This document shows, piece by piece, positions 34,039-42,650 of a DNA stretch of 49,639 nucleotides (position 1 is the first letter of the stretch; each line of letters starts with the position of its first letter). Both the position numbers and the translations under genes were made by a program. This DNA is from an uncultured Lachnospiraceae bacterium (GTDB taxonomy: Bacteria; Bacillota; Clostridia; Lachnospirales; Lachnospiraceae), in assembly GCA_910584965.1 (NCBI GenBank), contig CAJUDZ010000026.1, forward strand, positions 1 to 49,639, written 5' to 3'. Below the pieces are notes generated by a model. It saw only the letters and a program-made list of their open reading frames with translations, made no database searches and had not been told where the DNA came from.

Positions 34039-35254
34039 AATCCGGAAAAAACTGCGGGAAGAGTTAAAGGCGGATATCGATTATTCAAGAGAAATATCGG
34101 ATGAAGAGATGCAGGAACTGATTGACGGTCTGCTGATCAGGGAAGGAAAAAGGCGGCCGCTGACGCTGGAAGAAAAAGTCTGGCTTAGAAAAGAACTTTT
34201 CCATGCGGTAAGAAAACTGGACGTTCTGCAGGAATTGATCGACAATACCGATATTACGGAAATCATGATAAACGGACCGGAACATATTTTTATCGAGCAG
34301 AAAGGGAGTTTGTCCCGACTGGAACAGAAATTTGAGAGCAGGGAAAAACTGGAGGATATCATTCAGCAGATCGTGGCGTCCTGCAACCGGGTTGTAAACG
34401 AGGCTTCTCCGATCGTCGATGCGAGACTTGAGAACGGGGCGAGAGTCAATGTTGTTTTAAGCCCGGCAGCATTGAACGGACCGATTGTAACGATCAGAAG
34501 GTTTCCGGACAAGCCGATTATGATGGAAGATTTAATTTCGTTCGGTTCCTTACCGCGCGAAGTCTGCGAATGGCTGCAAAAGCTGGTCGGAGCAAAATAT
34601 AATATTTTTATCAGCGGCGGAACCGGCTCCGGTAAAACGACTTTTCTGAACGCGTTGTCGGATTACATACCGAAGGAAGAACGAATCATTACGATTGAAG
34701 ATAATGCGGAATTGCAGATTCTGAATATTCCCAATCTGGTCAGGCTGGAGACCCGGAATGCCAATGTGGAAGGGTGCGCTGCAATCAGCATCCGGGATTT
34801 GATCAGGACGTCGCTGAGAATGCGTCCGGATAGAATTATCGTAGGCGAGGTCAGGGGCGAAGAAGCTTTTGACATGCTGCAGTGTATGAATACGGGGCAT
34901 GACGGCTCCATGTCAACAGGACATGCCAACAGCTCGAAAGATATGCTGAGCAGGCTGGAAAACATGGTTTTGATGGGAATGGATCTGCCACTTAAAGCGA
35001 TGAAGCAGCAGATTGCTTCCGGTCTTGATATTATCATTCATCTTGGAAGGCTCAGGGACCGGAGCCGGAAAGTGCTTGAAATCGTGGAGGTGCTCGGTTT
35101 TGAAAAGGAAGAGATTCAGTTGAAAACATTGTATCGGTTCGAAGAGGAAGGAGAGGATGAGGCCGGAAAAATTATAGGAACATTACAGAAAAAGGGAGAA
35201 CTGAGTTATGTTGAAAAACTCAAAGCCGCCGGGCTCCATACGGAATCCGGCTGA
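34019..35254 (+). CDS. tadA: Tad secretion ATPase TadA/CpaF
   Basis: Hexameric motor ATPase of the Tad pilus, 411 residues, at the cytoplasmic face. It has an N-terminal helical domain (about 1-90), then the type II/IV secretion ATPase core with Walker A GGTGSGKTT (about 200-208), Asp box ITIEDNAEL, Walker B-like RIIVGEVRGEEA and His box STGHANSS. ATG 34019 (RBS GGGAGG) overlaps tadZ by 20 bases; the longer frame from 33989 has no RBS. The end overlaps tadB by 47 bases. Confidence 0.94.
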   Translation: MENRLYEIRKKLREELKADIDYSREISDEEMQELIDGLLIREGKRRPLTLEEKVWLRKELFHAVRKLDVLQELIDNTDITEIMINGPEHIFIEQKGSLSRLEQKFESREKLEDIIQQIVASCNRVVNEASPIVDARLENGARVNVVLSPAALNGPIVTIRRFPDKPIMMEDLISFGSLPREVCEWLQKLVGAKYNIFISGGTGSGKTTFLNALSDYIPKEERIITIEDNAELQILNIPNLVRLETRNANVEGCAAISIRDLIRTSLRMRPDRIIVGEVRGEEAFDMLQCMNTGHDGSMSTGHANSSKDMLSRLENMVLMGMDLPLKAMKQQIASGLDIIIHLGRLRDRSRKVLEIVEVLGFEKEEIQLKTLYRFEEEGEDEAGKIIGTLQKKGELSYVEKLKAAGLHTESG

Positions 35255-35987
35255 TTATGGAAAATACGTTTTTTCCGGAAAGGAACGGTTCCTTTATTAT
35301 GCGGAAGGCATGTTGATTACGGGAATCTTTGCATATTTTTTTTACAGGTCCATATGGGCATTGCCGCCGCTGCTTCCTGTTTTCTTTCTTTTTCTAAAGC
35401 AAAAGAAGAAAGATCTGGCGGAAAAACGAAAGCGGGAGCTTGGAGAGCAGTTCAAGGATGCGGTATTGTCGGTGTCCGCAAATCAGAAAGCCGGATATTC
35501 CGTGGAAAATGCGTTTAAAGAAGCATACCGTGATATGGCGGCGCTGTATGGCGGGGAGAGTCTTATAGGCCGGGAGTTGTATACGATCGGCCGCGGGCTG
35601 GAGAACAATGTCGTACTGGAAAAATTGCTGTACGATTTCGGATACAGAAGCCATATACAGGATATTATGCAGTTTGCAGAAGTCTTTTTGATTGCAAAGC
35701 GAAACGGCGGAAACATGACGGAAATACTTTCGGAAACCGCGAACACGATCGAGCAGAAAATCGCTCTTGACAAAGAGATTGAAGTGCTGCTCAGTTCCAG
35801 AAAAATGGAACAAAAAATTATGAATGTCATTCCGTTCTTTATCATTTTCTATATCAGTCTGACGTCAGGAGGTTTTTTTGATGTACTTTATCACAATCCG
35901 GCGGGGATTCTGATCATGACAGTTTGTCTGGCCGTATATCTGGCGGCATATTTCATTTCAGGAAAGATCGTTGCGATAGAAGTCTGA
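35208..35987 (+). CDS. tadB: Tad inner-membrane platform protein TadB-like
   Basis: A 259-residue platform protein with type II secretion F domain. TM helices lie at about 32-60 and at the C-terminus (about 205-225 and 235-255). The helical F-domain core (KDAVLSVSANQKAGYSVENAF and later FAEVFLIAKRNGGNMTEIL) lies between them. It would seat the TadA ATPase and pass pilin subunits. RBS AAGGGAG precedes ATG 35208; the large overlap with tadA implies translational coupling. Confidence 0.88.
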   Translation: MLKNSKPPGSIRNPADYGKYVFSGKERFLYYAEGMLITGIFAYFFYRSIWALPPLLPVFFLFLKQKKKDLAEKRKRELGEQFKDAVLSVSANQKAGYSVENAFKEAYRDMAALYGGESLIGRELYTIGRGLENNVVLEKLLYDFGYRSHIQDIMQFAEVFLIAKRNGGNMTEILSETANTIEQKIALDKEIEVLLSSRKMEQKIMNVIPFFIIFYISLTSGGFFDVLYHNPAGILIMTVCLAVYLAAYFISGKIVAIEV

Positions 35988-36034
35988 AAAGGGAGGAAAC
36001 GAAAGCGCATGGAAAAAAGAAAAGGAGGTTGATA

Positions 36035-37510
36035 ATGATTTGTTTATATCTGGCGGTTTTGATTTTCTATGGAGTATTGTTTTTCTTGTCCCGTAAGGAG
36101 AAGATTTCTGATTATCGGAAAGAAAGTGAAGGAAAAAACTGGCCGGGAGAAACGCTGTTTTTGAAAGCGGCGGTCTGGTGCATACGGCGAAAAGGAAAAA
36201 AGAAGCGTTATCAGGAACGGACCCGCCGCAGCCAAATCGGAAACAGTTTAAAACTGCTGCACCCGGAATTACCGGAACAGTATCAGGTACAGGCATTTTA
36301 TGTGAGGCAATGCAGTCTCGTACTGCTGGTGGTGCTGGCCGGCAACGTGCTTTCGCTCGGTGCGGCGCTTGGCACAAAAACGGCGGGTATTTTGCGGGAT
36401 GGAAATTATATCGAACGGAAATCATATGGCCAGGGAAAGATGGAAGTAATACTTTCGGCGCAGATAGGGGACGAAGAGGCGGAAGAAATATGTTATACCG
36501 TGGAAGAACGGCAGTATACGCCGGAAGAAATCTCCCATATTTTTGAGAAGGCTGTTCCGGCACTGGAAGCGGTGATTTTGGGCGGTAATGCCGATTTGGG
36601 AAATGTGACGGAAGATTTGAATCTGGTTGATTTCTTGGAAGGATATCCTTTTGAAATTGCCTGGGAGAGCAGCAGTTATTCTCTCATACAGACGGATGGT
36701 TCCGTGCGAAACGAAGAATTGAAGGAAGCGGAAATCGTCATGCTGACAGCCCGTTTTCAATACGGAGAACAGGAGTTCGAACAAGTGTTTCCGGTACGGG
36801 TACAGCCTGTGATTCTGACAAAAAGAGAAGCGCTGATAAGAAATATGGAAAATTCTCTGAAAGAGCAGGATGAGGCGAGCAGAACAAGCAGCAGTCTGAA
36901 GCTGCCGGACCGGATAGACTCCGAAAATGTGATCTGGAAGGAGGTGATACAGGATAACAGCGGGATTTTGTTTCTGTTAGTCTGTGCGGCGGCGTTATTG
37001 GTTTTTTATGCCGGAGAACGAGAAGTGGAGCGGAGTCTGGCAGAACGGAACCGGGAACTGCTGCGGGATTATCCGGAAATTGTCCACAAACTGACGCTCT
37101 ATATGGGAGCCGGAATGACGATTCGGAGCGTGTTCCATAAATTGGGCGAAGATTACGGAAAACAAAAAGCGCCCGGGAAAAAACGATACATATATGAAGA
37201 AATTTTGCTGTTATGCCACGAACTGCAAAGCGGCATACCGGAACCGGAGGCTTATGCACATCTTGGAAAGCGCTGCCGGATGCTGCCCTATATGAAACTC
37301 GGGACATTATTGTCCCAGAATATCAGGAAAGGGAACAGCGATTTGCTGTTAAAACTGCGCCAGGAAGCGATGACGGCCTTTGAAGAACGGAAGAACCGCG
37401 CGAAGAAGGCGGGGGAAGAGGCCGGGACAAAGCTTCTTCTGCCCATGATGATGATGCTGTGTCTTGTCATGGTGCTGATTATGATTCCGGCATATTTTAC
37501 GATTGGATGA
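36035..37510 (+). CDS. tadC: Tad platform protein TadC-like, with long central insert
   Basis: A 491-residue second platform protein. TM helices are at about 1-18, 95-115, 310-330 and near the end (about 465-490). The C-terminal type II F-like domain (ELLRDYPEIVHKLTLYMGAGMT to MTAFEERKNRAKKAGEEAG) is clear. Between the first helices and this domain lies a beta-rich insert (about 120-300), probably extracytoplasmic, with two similar halves (YTVEERQYTPEEISHIFEK and on). The usual TadC is near 300 residues, so the insert is a notable extra. I place the start at ATG 36035 behind AAAGGAGG; the frame is open to 35924 within tadB. Confidence 0.82.
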   Translation: MICLYLAVLIFYGVLFFLSRKEKISDYRKESEGKNWPGETLFLKAAVWCIRRKGKKKRYQERTRRSQIGNSLKLLHPELPEQYQVQAFYVRQCSLVLLVVLAGNVLSLGAALGTKTAGILRDGNYIERKSYGQGKMEVILSAQIGDEEAEEICYTVEERQYTPEEISHIFEKAVPALEAVILGGNADLGNVTEDLNLVDFLEGYPFEIAWESSSYSLIQTDGSVRNEELKEAEIVMLTARFQYGEQEFEQVFPVRVQPVILTKREALIRNMENSLKEQDEASRTSSSLKLPDRIDSENVIWKEVIQDNSGILFLLVCAAALLVFYAGEREVERSLAERNRELLRDYPEIVHKLTLYMGAGMTIRSVFHKLGEDYGKQKAPGKKRYIYEEILLLCHELQSGIPEPEAYAHLGKRCRMLPYMKLGTLLSQNIRKGNSDLLLKLRQEAMTAFEERKNRAKKAGEEAGTKLLLPMMMMLCLVMVLIMIPAYFTIG

Positions 37511-37524
37511 AAGGAGAAAAAAGT

Positions 37525-37719
37525 ATGAACAGGAACAAAAGCAATTTAAAAGGATTTTGGAGTTTTTTACGCGAAGAAGAAGGCATGGGAACGGTGGAAA
37601 TTATACTGATTATCGTCGTTCTGATCGGACTTGTCATTATTTTCAAGACACAGCTGCGCTCTCTGGTGGAAAATGTTTTTGAGAAAATTACCAAAGACAG
37701 CAAGACGGTCATGTCATGA
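37525..37719 (+). CDS. Flp-type (type IVb) pilin
   Basis: A 64-residue prepilin, the likely major subunit of the Tad pilus. A short basic/acidic leader ends REEEG, then MGTVEIILIIVVLIGLVIIF, so cleavage after Gly puts Glu at +5 of the mature protein, the rule for type IV pilins. The mature form is about 40 residues. RBS AAAGGAG precedes ATG 37525. The stop overlaps the next start (ATGA). Substrate for one or both prepilin peptidases of the operon. Confidence 0.9.
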   Translation: MNRNKSNLKGFWSFLREEEGMGTVEIILIIVVLIGLVIIFKTQLRSLVENVFEKITKDSKTVMS

Positions 37720-39146
37720 AAAAGGGGTATATAACGGTTTTTCTGTCCCTGTCGCTGGCAATCATTCTTTCCCTTGTATTCACCGTAATCGAGGGGGCAC
37801 GGATCAGCGCTATCCGTATGAAATTTGAATGTGTGGCGGATATCGGCATGAACTCCGTGCTGGCAGAATATCACAGGGAGATGTTAAAACAGTATGATTT
37901 GTTATTCGTAGATACATCCTATGGGGGCGGTACCGCCTCCATAGGAAATGCGGAAGCGCATTTGAAAGCGTATATGCAGAAAAATTTTCAGATGCAGGAA
38001 AGCGGTTTTTGGACTGGCGGGGATTTTTTGAATCTGGCGGCGGACTGTGTGGAAATAACTCAATATTCCATCGCTTCCGATGAGGGCGGTGCGGTACTGA
38101 AAAGACAGATTGCGGACTATATGGCGGATTATCCGGCCGGATATCTGTGGGAAAAGATTACGGGAAATATTGCGCAGATTGAAGGCAGTCAGATGGAGTC
38201 CCGTGATATTGCCGGCGAACGGGAAAATTACCAGGCCCGTATTGACGAAATTGAGCTGCCGAAGGAGGAGGTGGAAGAAGGGATATTTGAAGAGATACCG
38301 TTGGACAATCCGGCGGATATCGCCAACGGAACCCGCAGCATCGGCGTGCTGAATCTGACGGCAGACGATATCGGGAGCATATCCGCCGTAAAAGTACCCC
38401 TTTCGCAGTATATTTCCAGGCGCGTGCCGATGCGCGGAAGCGGTGTCTGTGAAGAAGCGGCGGCACTTACGGGGAAGCCGGACGAAGTGTTATTTCTCGC
38501 GTATCTGTTTGAGAAATGCGGCTATTATGGAGAAGAAAAGGACGGCTCATTATTGCAGTATCAAATCGAATATATGATTGCCGGAAAAGACACGGACTGG
38601 CAGAATCTGGAGCATGTGGCAAAGAGGCTGCTTCGCTGGCGGGAAGTCGCCAATGTGCTTTATATCCTGTCGGACAATGTCAAAATTGCGGAAGCGGAGG
38701 CCATGGCCCTTGCCCTTACGGCGGTAATGATGTGTCCCGAACTGGCAGAACCCGTAAAGTATACTATTTTGTACGCCTGGGCTTATGTGGAGAGCCTACA
38801 GGATGTGAAAATACTGCTGCACGGCGGCAGAGTGCCGGTATTGAAAACCTCAGCGGACTGGAAAACAGGGATTAACAGCATCAAAAATGTGAAAGGGGGT
38901 CTTTCCGGCAGCGATGAGGGCAGAGGACTGAATTATAAAGAATATCTCGAAGTTATGCTGTTTTTGACAGACGGCCGGGACCGGACATTCCGGGCGATGG
39001 ACATTATGGAAATGGATATCCGGCAGACGCCGGGGAATGCAGCATTTCGTCTGGACGGCTGTTTTGATACATATCAGGCAAAACTGTCCGTTTCAAGCGG
39101 ATTCGGCTATCATTATGAGATGGAACGTTTATATGGATTTTATTAG
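37716..39146 (+). CDS. Tad-locus surface protein, DUF5702-like
   Basis: A 476-residue protein with an N-terminal pilin-like hydrophobic helix (MKKGYITVFLSLSLAIILSL) and a long exported part. I recall this layout as DUF5702, found in Lachnospiraceae Tad loci; the N-terminal ITVFLSLSLAIILSL helix resembles TadE/TadG-type leaders. The body alternates amphipathic helices (NVKIAEAEAMALALTAVMM, AVMMCPELAEPVKYTIL); no enzyme motif is visible. It may be a large minor pilin or pilus-tip adhesin (inference). The start overlaps the pilin stop by 4 bases. Confidence 0.78.
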   Translation: MKKGYITVFLSLSLAIILSLVFTVIEGARISAIRMKFECVADIGMNSVLAEYHREMLKQYDLLFVDTSYGGGTASIGNAEAHLKAYMQKNFQMQESGFWTGGDFLNLAADCVEITQYSIASDEGGAVLKRQIADYMADYPAGYLWEKITGNIAQIEGSQMESRDIAGERENYQARIDEIELPKEEVEEGIFEEIPLDNPADIANGTRSIGVLNLTADDIGSISAVKVPLSQYISRRVPMRGSGVCEEAAALTGKPDEVLFLAYLFEKCGYYGEEKDGSLLQYQIEYMIAGKDTDWQNLEHVAKRLLRWREVANVLYILSDNVKIAEAEAMALALTAVMMCPELAEPVKYTILYAWAYVESLQDVKILLHGGRVPVLKTSADWKTGINSIKNVKGGLSGSDEGRGLNYKEYLEVMLFLTDGRDRTFRAMDIMEMDIRQTPGNAAFRLDGCFDTYQAKLSVSSGFGYHYEMERLYGFY

Positions 39147-39186
39147 AAATACCCGGATACGCCGGGCGGAAAGGAGATAAAAGAGG

Positions 39187-40101
39187 ATGCCCTTTTTACG
39201 GTTACATCTAACTAAAAATCAAGATAATTCGACGACAAATTCTCTCCGGACACATCTGGCAATTCTTCACCGCAATGGGCCGTTAAAAAGGGCGTCCTCT
39301 TTTATCTCGAGGAAGTCCGGCGCATCGGTCACGGTGGAAGCGGCATTTGCACTTCCTCTGTTTTTGTTTTTCATGATTCAGGTGATGTCGGCAATAAATA
39401 TGATCGGCATACAGAGCCGGTTCGGCGCCGCCCTGCATCAGACGGGGAATCGGATGGCATTTGCAGGATATGCTTACGGAAAGGCGGATGCTTCGCTTCC
39501 CGGAGAAATCGCGCTGACGGCATTGACGCAGGTTTATGCCAAAGATCAGGTTTTAAAAAGCGTCGGCAGAGATTATTTGAACAATTCCTGCGTGCATAAC
39601 GGTGCGGCCGGCGTTTCCTTTTCCGGAACAAATATTATGCAGGAAAACGATATCATAGAAATCCGTTTGTCCTATCGGATAGACCCCATTTTCCCGATAA
39701 CGGGATTTCAGGGATTTTCCGTGAGCCAGCGTTATTACGGAAGGGCATGGACCGGATATGACGTGGAAAACGGCGGCGGCAATTTTACGGAAAAGGATCC
39801 CATGGTCTATATTACGGAGACAGGAACGGTGTATCATACGGACAGGGACTGTACTTATCTGAATCCGTCCGTTCAGCAGGTAAGCGCTTCTGCCATAGAG
39901 AGTTACAGAAATCAGTCGGGCGGGAAATATTATGCCTGCGGACTGTGCGGCGGGACAAATGCGGGAACGACCGTTTATATTACCGGACAGGGAAACAGTT
40001 ATCACCATATGATTACCTGTTCCGGTTTGAAGAGAACGATTTATACAATACCGTTGTCCCGGACGGGAGGAAGGGGGAAATGTTCAAAATGTGGGCAATG
40101 A
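39187..40101 (+). CDS. TadE-like pseudopilin with duplicated Cys-rich C-terminal module
   Basis: A 304-residue protein. After a basic N-terminal tail comes a TadE-type start (GASVTVEAAFALPLFLFFMIQ, about 45-65), where VTVEAAFALP carries the Glu expected of a pseudopilin, then a beta-rich part. The C-terminal 90 residues hold two copies of a module VYIT..G..YH....C..L...C..C: CTYL with CGLC, then CSGL with CSKC. The spacing resembles metal-binding domains of the Ada type. A metal-bound or disulphide-locked pilus subunit is inference. RBS AAAGGAG lies before ATG 39187. Confidence 0.8.
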   Translation: MPFLRLHLTKNQDNSTTNSLRTHLAILHRNGPLKRASSFISRKSGASVTVEAAFALPLFLFFMIQVMSAINMIGIQSRFGAALHQTGNRMAFAGYAYGKADASLPGEIALTALTQVYAKDQVLKSVGRDYLNNSCVHNGAAGVSFSGTNIMQENDIIEIRLSYRIDPIFPITGFQGFSVSQRYYGRAWTGYDVENGGGNFTEKDPMVYITETGTVYHTDRDCTYLNPSVQQVSASAIESYRNQSGGKYYACGLCGGTNAGTTVYITGQGNSYHHMITCSGLKRTIYTIPLSRTGGRGKCSKCGQ

Positions 40102-40535
40102 CAGAAAGCAGCATCATAGAAGGAAGTGCGATGATTTATATGGGTATATGTGCGGTATTTGATATCCGGCACAGAGAAATCCCGCTGCTTTGGATTTTAA
40201 CCGGAATCGCGGCAGCGGCCGGACTTGAAATATGGCGGATAGCGGAAGGCTTGAGTACGGTAGCGGAAACAGGGCTTTCTTTACTGCCCGGCGTTTCGTT
40301 CCTGCTGACGGGTTTTGCTACGGGAGAGAAAATCGGATACGGGGACGGTCTGATTCTGATTGCGGCCGGTCTTTTCCTCGGTATCTATCCGTGTTTTCTT
40401 GCCCTCTGTACGGGGCTGATTGTTTCGGCGGCGGCTGCTTTGATTTTACTGCTGTTTCGCAGAGCCGGCAGAAACAGCCGGATACCTTTTGCACCGTTTC
40501 TTCTGATCGGAATGGGGGTGGTTCTCTTTGCATAA
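40080..40535 (+). CDS. Type IV prepilin peptidase-like protein, second of two
   Basis: A 151-residue polytopic protein of the A24 prepilin peptidase type, with catalytic Asp motifs FDIRHREIP (Asp28) and GYGDGL (about 85). It is shorter than the first peptidase (32519) and only distantly similar to it, so the two are probably paralogues with different substrates or one is a minor-pilin processor. ATG 40080 follows GGGAGGAAGGGGGAA and overlaps the Cys-rich gene by 22 bases; the open frame to 39945 is shadow. It ends in the start of the next gene. Confidence 0.82.
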   Translation: MFKMWAMTESSIIEGSAMIYMGICAVFDIRHREIPLLWILTGIAAAAGLEIWRIAEGLSTVAETGLSLLPGVSFLLTGFATGEKIGYGDGLILIAAGLFLGIYPCFLALCTGLIVSAAAALILLLFRRAGRNSRIPFAPFLLIGMGVVLFA

Positions 40536-41034
40536 GAATTTATGCCATATAATCGGCCGCCTGAAAAAGATGAAAAAAAGAAGAATGAAAGGATATATGA
40601 CGGCGGAAGCCGGATTTATCGTTTCATGGGTGCTTTTTCTGTTTGTGTTCCTGATCTATGCCGGGTTTTATCTGTACGATAAATGCGTGTTGTTTCAGGA
40701 TGCCTATACCGTTTGTTTCCGAGGAAGCATACAGAAAGAAGAAGAGAAAGTATCCGCTTATATTGACGCACACTTGAAAGAGCAGTTCGGTGAGAAATAT
40801 TTTGGCACAGACGGCATACAGAGTAATGTCAGAAGAGAAGGACAGGAAGTGGTGGTATCAGGGGCATGCCGGGTCCGCATTCCGGTCGGACATTTTCTGA
40901 CGATGGCCGGGAACGCCGGCTGGCAGATTCAGACGGAGGCAAGAGCGCGTATTATGAATCCGACCGGTATAATCCGTAAATGCCGAATGGCGGAAAATAT
41001 TCTGAACCGGCTGCATGACCGGTATATCGAATAA
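40528..41034 (+). CDS. TadE-like pseudopilin
   Basis: A 168-residue protein with a basic start and the pseudopilin segment YMTAEAGFIVSWVLFLFVFLI (about 23-43; Glu in TAEAGF). A soluble part with two beta-helical stretches follows. It is likely a minor pilin of the Tad system. The start TTG 40528 (GGGGGTGG upstream) overlaps the peptidase stop; ATG 40570 is a possible alternative. It is the last pilus gene before the FHA protein. Confidence 0.75.
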   Translation: MHKNLCHIIGRLKKMKKRRMKGYMTAEAGFIVSWVLFLFVFLIYAGFYLYDKCVLFQDAYTVCFRGSIQKEEEKVSAYIDAHLKEQFGEKYFGTDGIQSNVRREGQEVVVSGACRVRIPVGHFLTMAGNAGWQIQTEARARIMNPTGIIRKCRMAENILNRLHDRYIE

Positions 41035-41100
41035 TTAATATTTGATATACCGTGTGTTAGAAGAAGGCATTTTGGTAAGAAACAGGAAAGAAAAAGGAAG

Positions 41101-41124
41101 GGCAGAGCAGTAAACGGCTCTGCC
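41101..41124 (+). promoter_or_regulatory. Hairpin before the FHA gene
   Basis: An 8-bp stem GGCAGAGC/GCTCTGCC (41101-41108 with 41117-41124) lies 4 bases before the CGGAGG RBS. It could weaken translation or act as a weak operon-internal terminator; the T run after the RBS is not adjacent. Confidence 0.45.
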
Positions 41125-41137
41125 ACGGAGGATTTTT

Positions 41138-42571
41138 ATGGAAGGTGCAAAATATTTCAGAGATTATCAACATAATTATCTCATCTTAAAATGCGGGGAG
41201 ACGGAGGCGGGAGAAAGCTATCAGAGCCGAATGCTCGCCTCCGGAAAAATAGAACGCATGCTAAAATGTTCCGTCAGGTACATTAACGGAGAAGCATATT
41301 TTTATTATGATATCAGTTCCAGAGTGACATTGGAGAACCTTTACCGGGGAAAGAAGATGTCCTGCGAACAGGTCAGGGATTTGTTCCGGCAGATGGATGT
41401 CATTTACCGGACACTGGAGGAATTTTTTATGGAAGAGGCCGGATTAATGATACGGCCGGACAGCATTTATTATGATCTTTCTTCCGCAAAATACCTCGGT
41501 CTGTATTATCCGGGAAAAAATATGATAACGGAGAATCCCTATGAGCCTCTTATGGATTTCCTGCTGAGCCATGCGGATTCCGGAGACCGGAAGCTGACAG
41601 AGCTTCTTTACCGGATATATGAGATGTCGGGGGAGTGTTTCTTTTCCATGTCAGAGGCGTTGTCATTGTTTGAAGCGCTGGAAGAAGAAAGCCCGGCGGC
41701 GGAAAATATCATGGAACGATGTACACAGATGCGGGCAGGAGAAGGGCAAAAATATGATGCGGAAAATAACGAAGCGAAAATGAATGAAATTTCAGGGCCT
41801 GCGGAAGAGGAGCATGAAAGATATGATCCTGTGCCGGACACATGGGAAGCATGCGGGGAAAAGGAAATACCCAATTTTTACCGAAAAAGAAATGCCATAT
41901 TTTACAGTGTTTTTGCCGGATTGTCTCTTTGTGCATCGGGCGCGGCGGTCTGGATTTATCTGTATTTTTCACTGACGCAGGAGGAAACGCTTCTGCTGAT
42001 GTGTTGTCTGGGCGTTATGGGATTGTGTTTTCTGTTTTCCGTGATACAGCTTTTTCTCTCGGGGAAAAAAGAGAAAAAGAAAGAACAGGAAGAGAAGGCG
42101 CTGATGTGGGAGATCGAAGATGAATTTCGGGAAGAAAGGCCGGTTGCGATACAGGATGTACTGAAACACGGGCCGGAAATCCAGGAGGAAGGGCGCGGAA
42201 GGGAAAAAGGGCGGAGAGAGGAACGGGAAGAAGTACAGTATGGGGAAACGGTCTTTTTTGACAGGCGGAAACAGGAGGCGGAATATAAGCTGTATTCGCT
42301 GGACAGGAATAACAAGAAGCATATTGATCTTACACGGTTCCCCTTCAGTATCGGAAAGATGCCCGGCTGTGTCGACTGTGTGCTGACGGATGATTCTGTC
42401 AGCAGGCTTCATGCGAGGCTTGAAAAACAGGGAGAAAAGATTTTGCTGACGGATATGAATTCCACAAACGGAACTTATAAGAACGGGCTGCGTATGGAAC
42501 CGAGCGAGACGGTGGAAATTGAGCCCGGGGATGAAATCCGGTTCGGAAAACTGAATTACTGCTATCGGTGA
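41138..42571 (+). CDS. Membrane protein with DUF6382-like N-terminus and C-terminal FHA domain
   Basis: A 477-residue protein. The N-terminal half (about 1-200) resembles DUF6382 (YLILKCG..., RYINGEAYFYYDISSRVTLENLYRG). Two TM helices lie at about 255-275 and 285-305, then a charged linker (about 315-370). The last 90 residues are an FHA domain, with phosphothreonine-binding pattern FSIGKM...SVSRLHARL...MNSTNGTYKNG. It would read a Ser/Thr-kinase signal at the membrane. RBS CGGAGGA precedes ATG 41138. It is the last gene of the Tad operon, so pilus control by phosphorylation is possible (inference). Confidence 0.85.
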   Translation: MEGAKYFRDYQHNYLILKCGETEAGESYQSRMLASGKIERMLKCSVRYINGEAYFYYDISSRVTLENLYRGKKMSCEQVRDLFRQMDVIYRTLEEFFMEEAGLMIRPDSIYYDLSSAKYLGLYYPGKNMITENPYEPLMDFLLSHADSGDRKLTELLYRIYEMSGECFFSMSEALSLFEALEEESPAAENIMERCTQMRAGEGQKYDAENNEAKMNEISGPAEEEHERYDPVPDTWEACGEKEIPNFYRKRNAIFYSVFAGLSLCASGAAVWIYLYFSLTQEETLLLMCCLGVMGLCFLFSVIQLFLSGKKEKKKEQEEKALMWEIEDEFREERPVAIQDVLKHGPEIQEEGRGREKGRREEREEVQYGETVFFDRRKQEAEYKLYSLDRNNKKHIDLTRFPFSIGKMPGCVDCVLTDDSVSRLHARLEKQGEKILLTDMNSTNGTYKNGLRMEPSETVEIEPGDEIRFGKLNYCYR

Positions 42572-42581
42572 TAAAAACAAG

Positions 42582-42610
42582 TTGTCTTATTCAATTTATT
42601 TTAATATAAT
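42582..42610 (+). promoter_or_regulatory. Sigma-A promoter for the arabinofuranosidase gene
   Basis: -35 TTGTCT (42582-42587), a 17-base spacer and a perfect -10 TATAAT (42605-42610). It lies just after the FHA stop (42571). Confidence 0.75.
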
Positions 42611-42650
42611 GAGAAACAAAGACAACAATATCACGATAAGGAGCAGGAGC

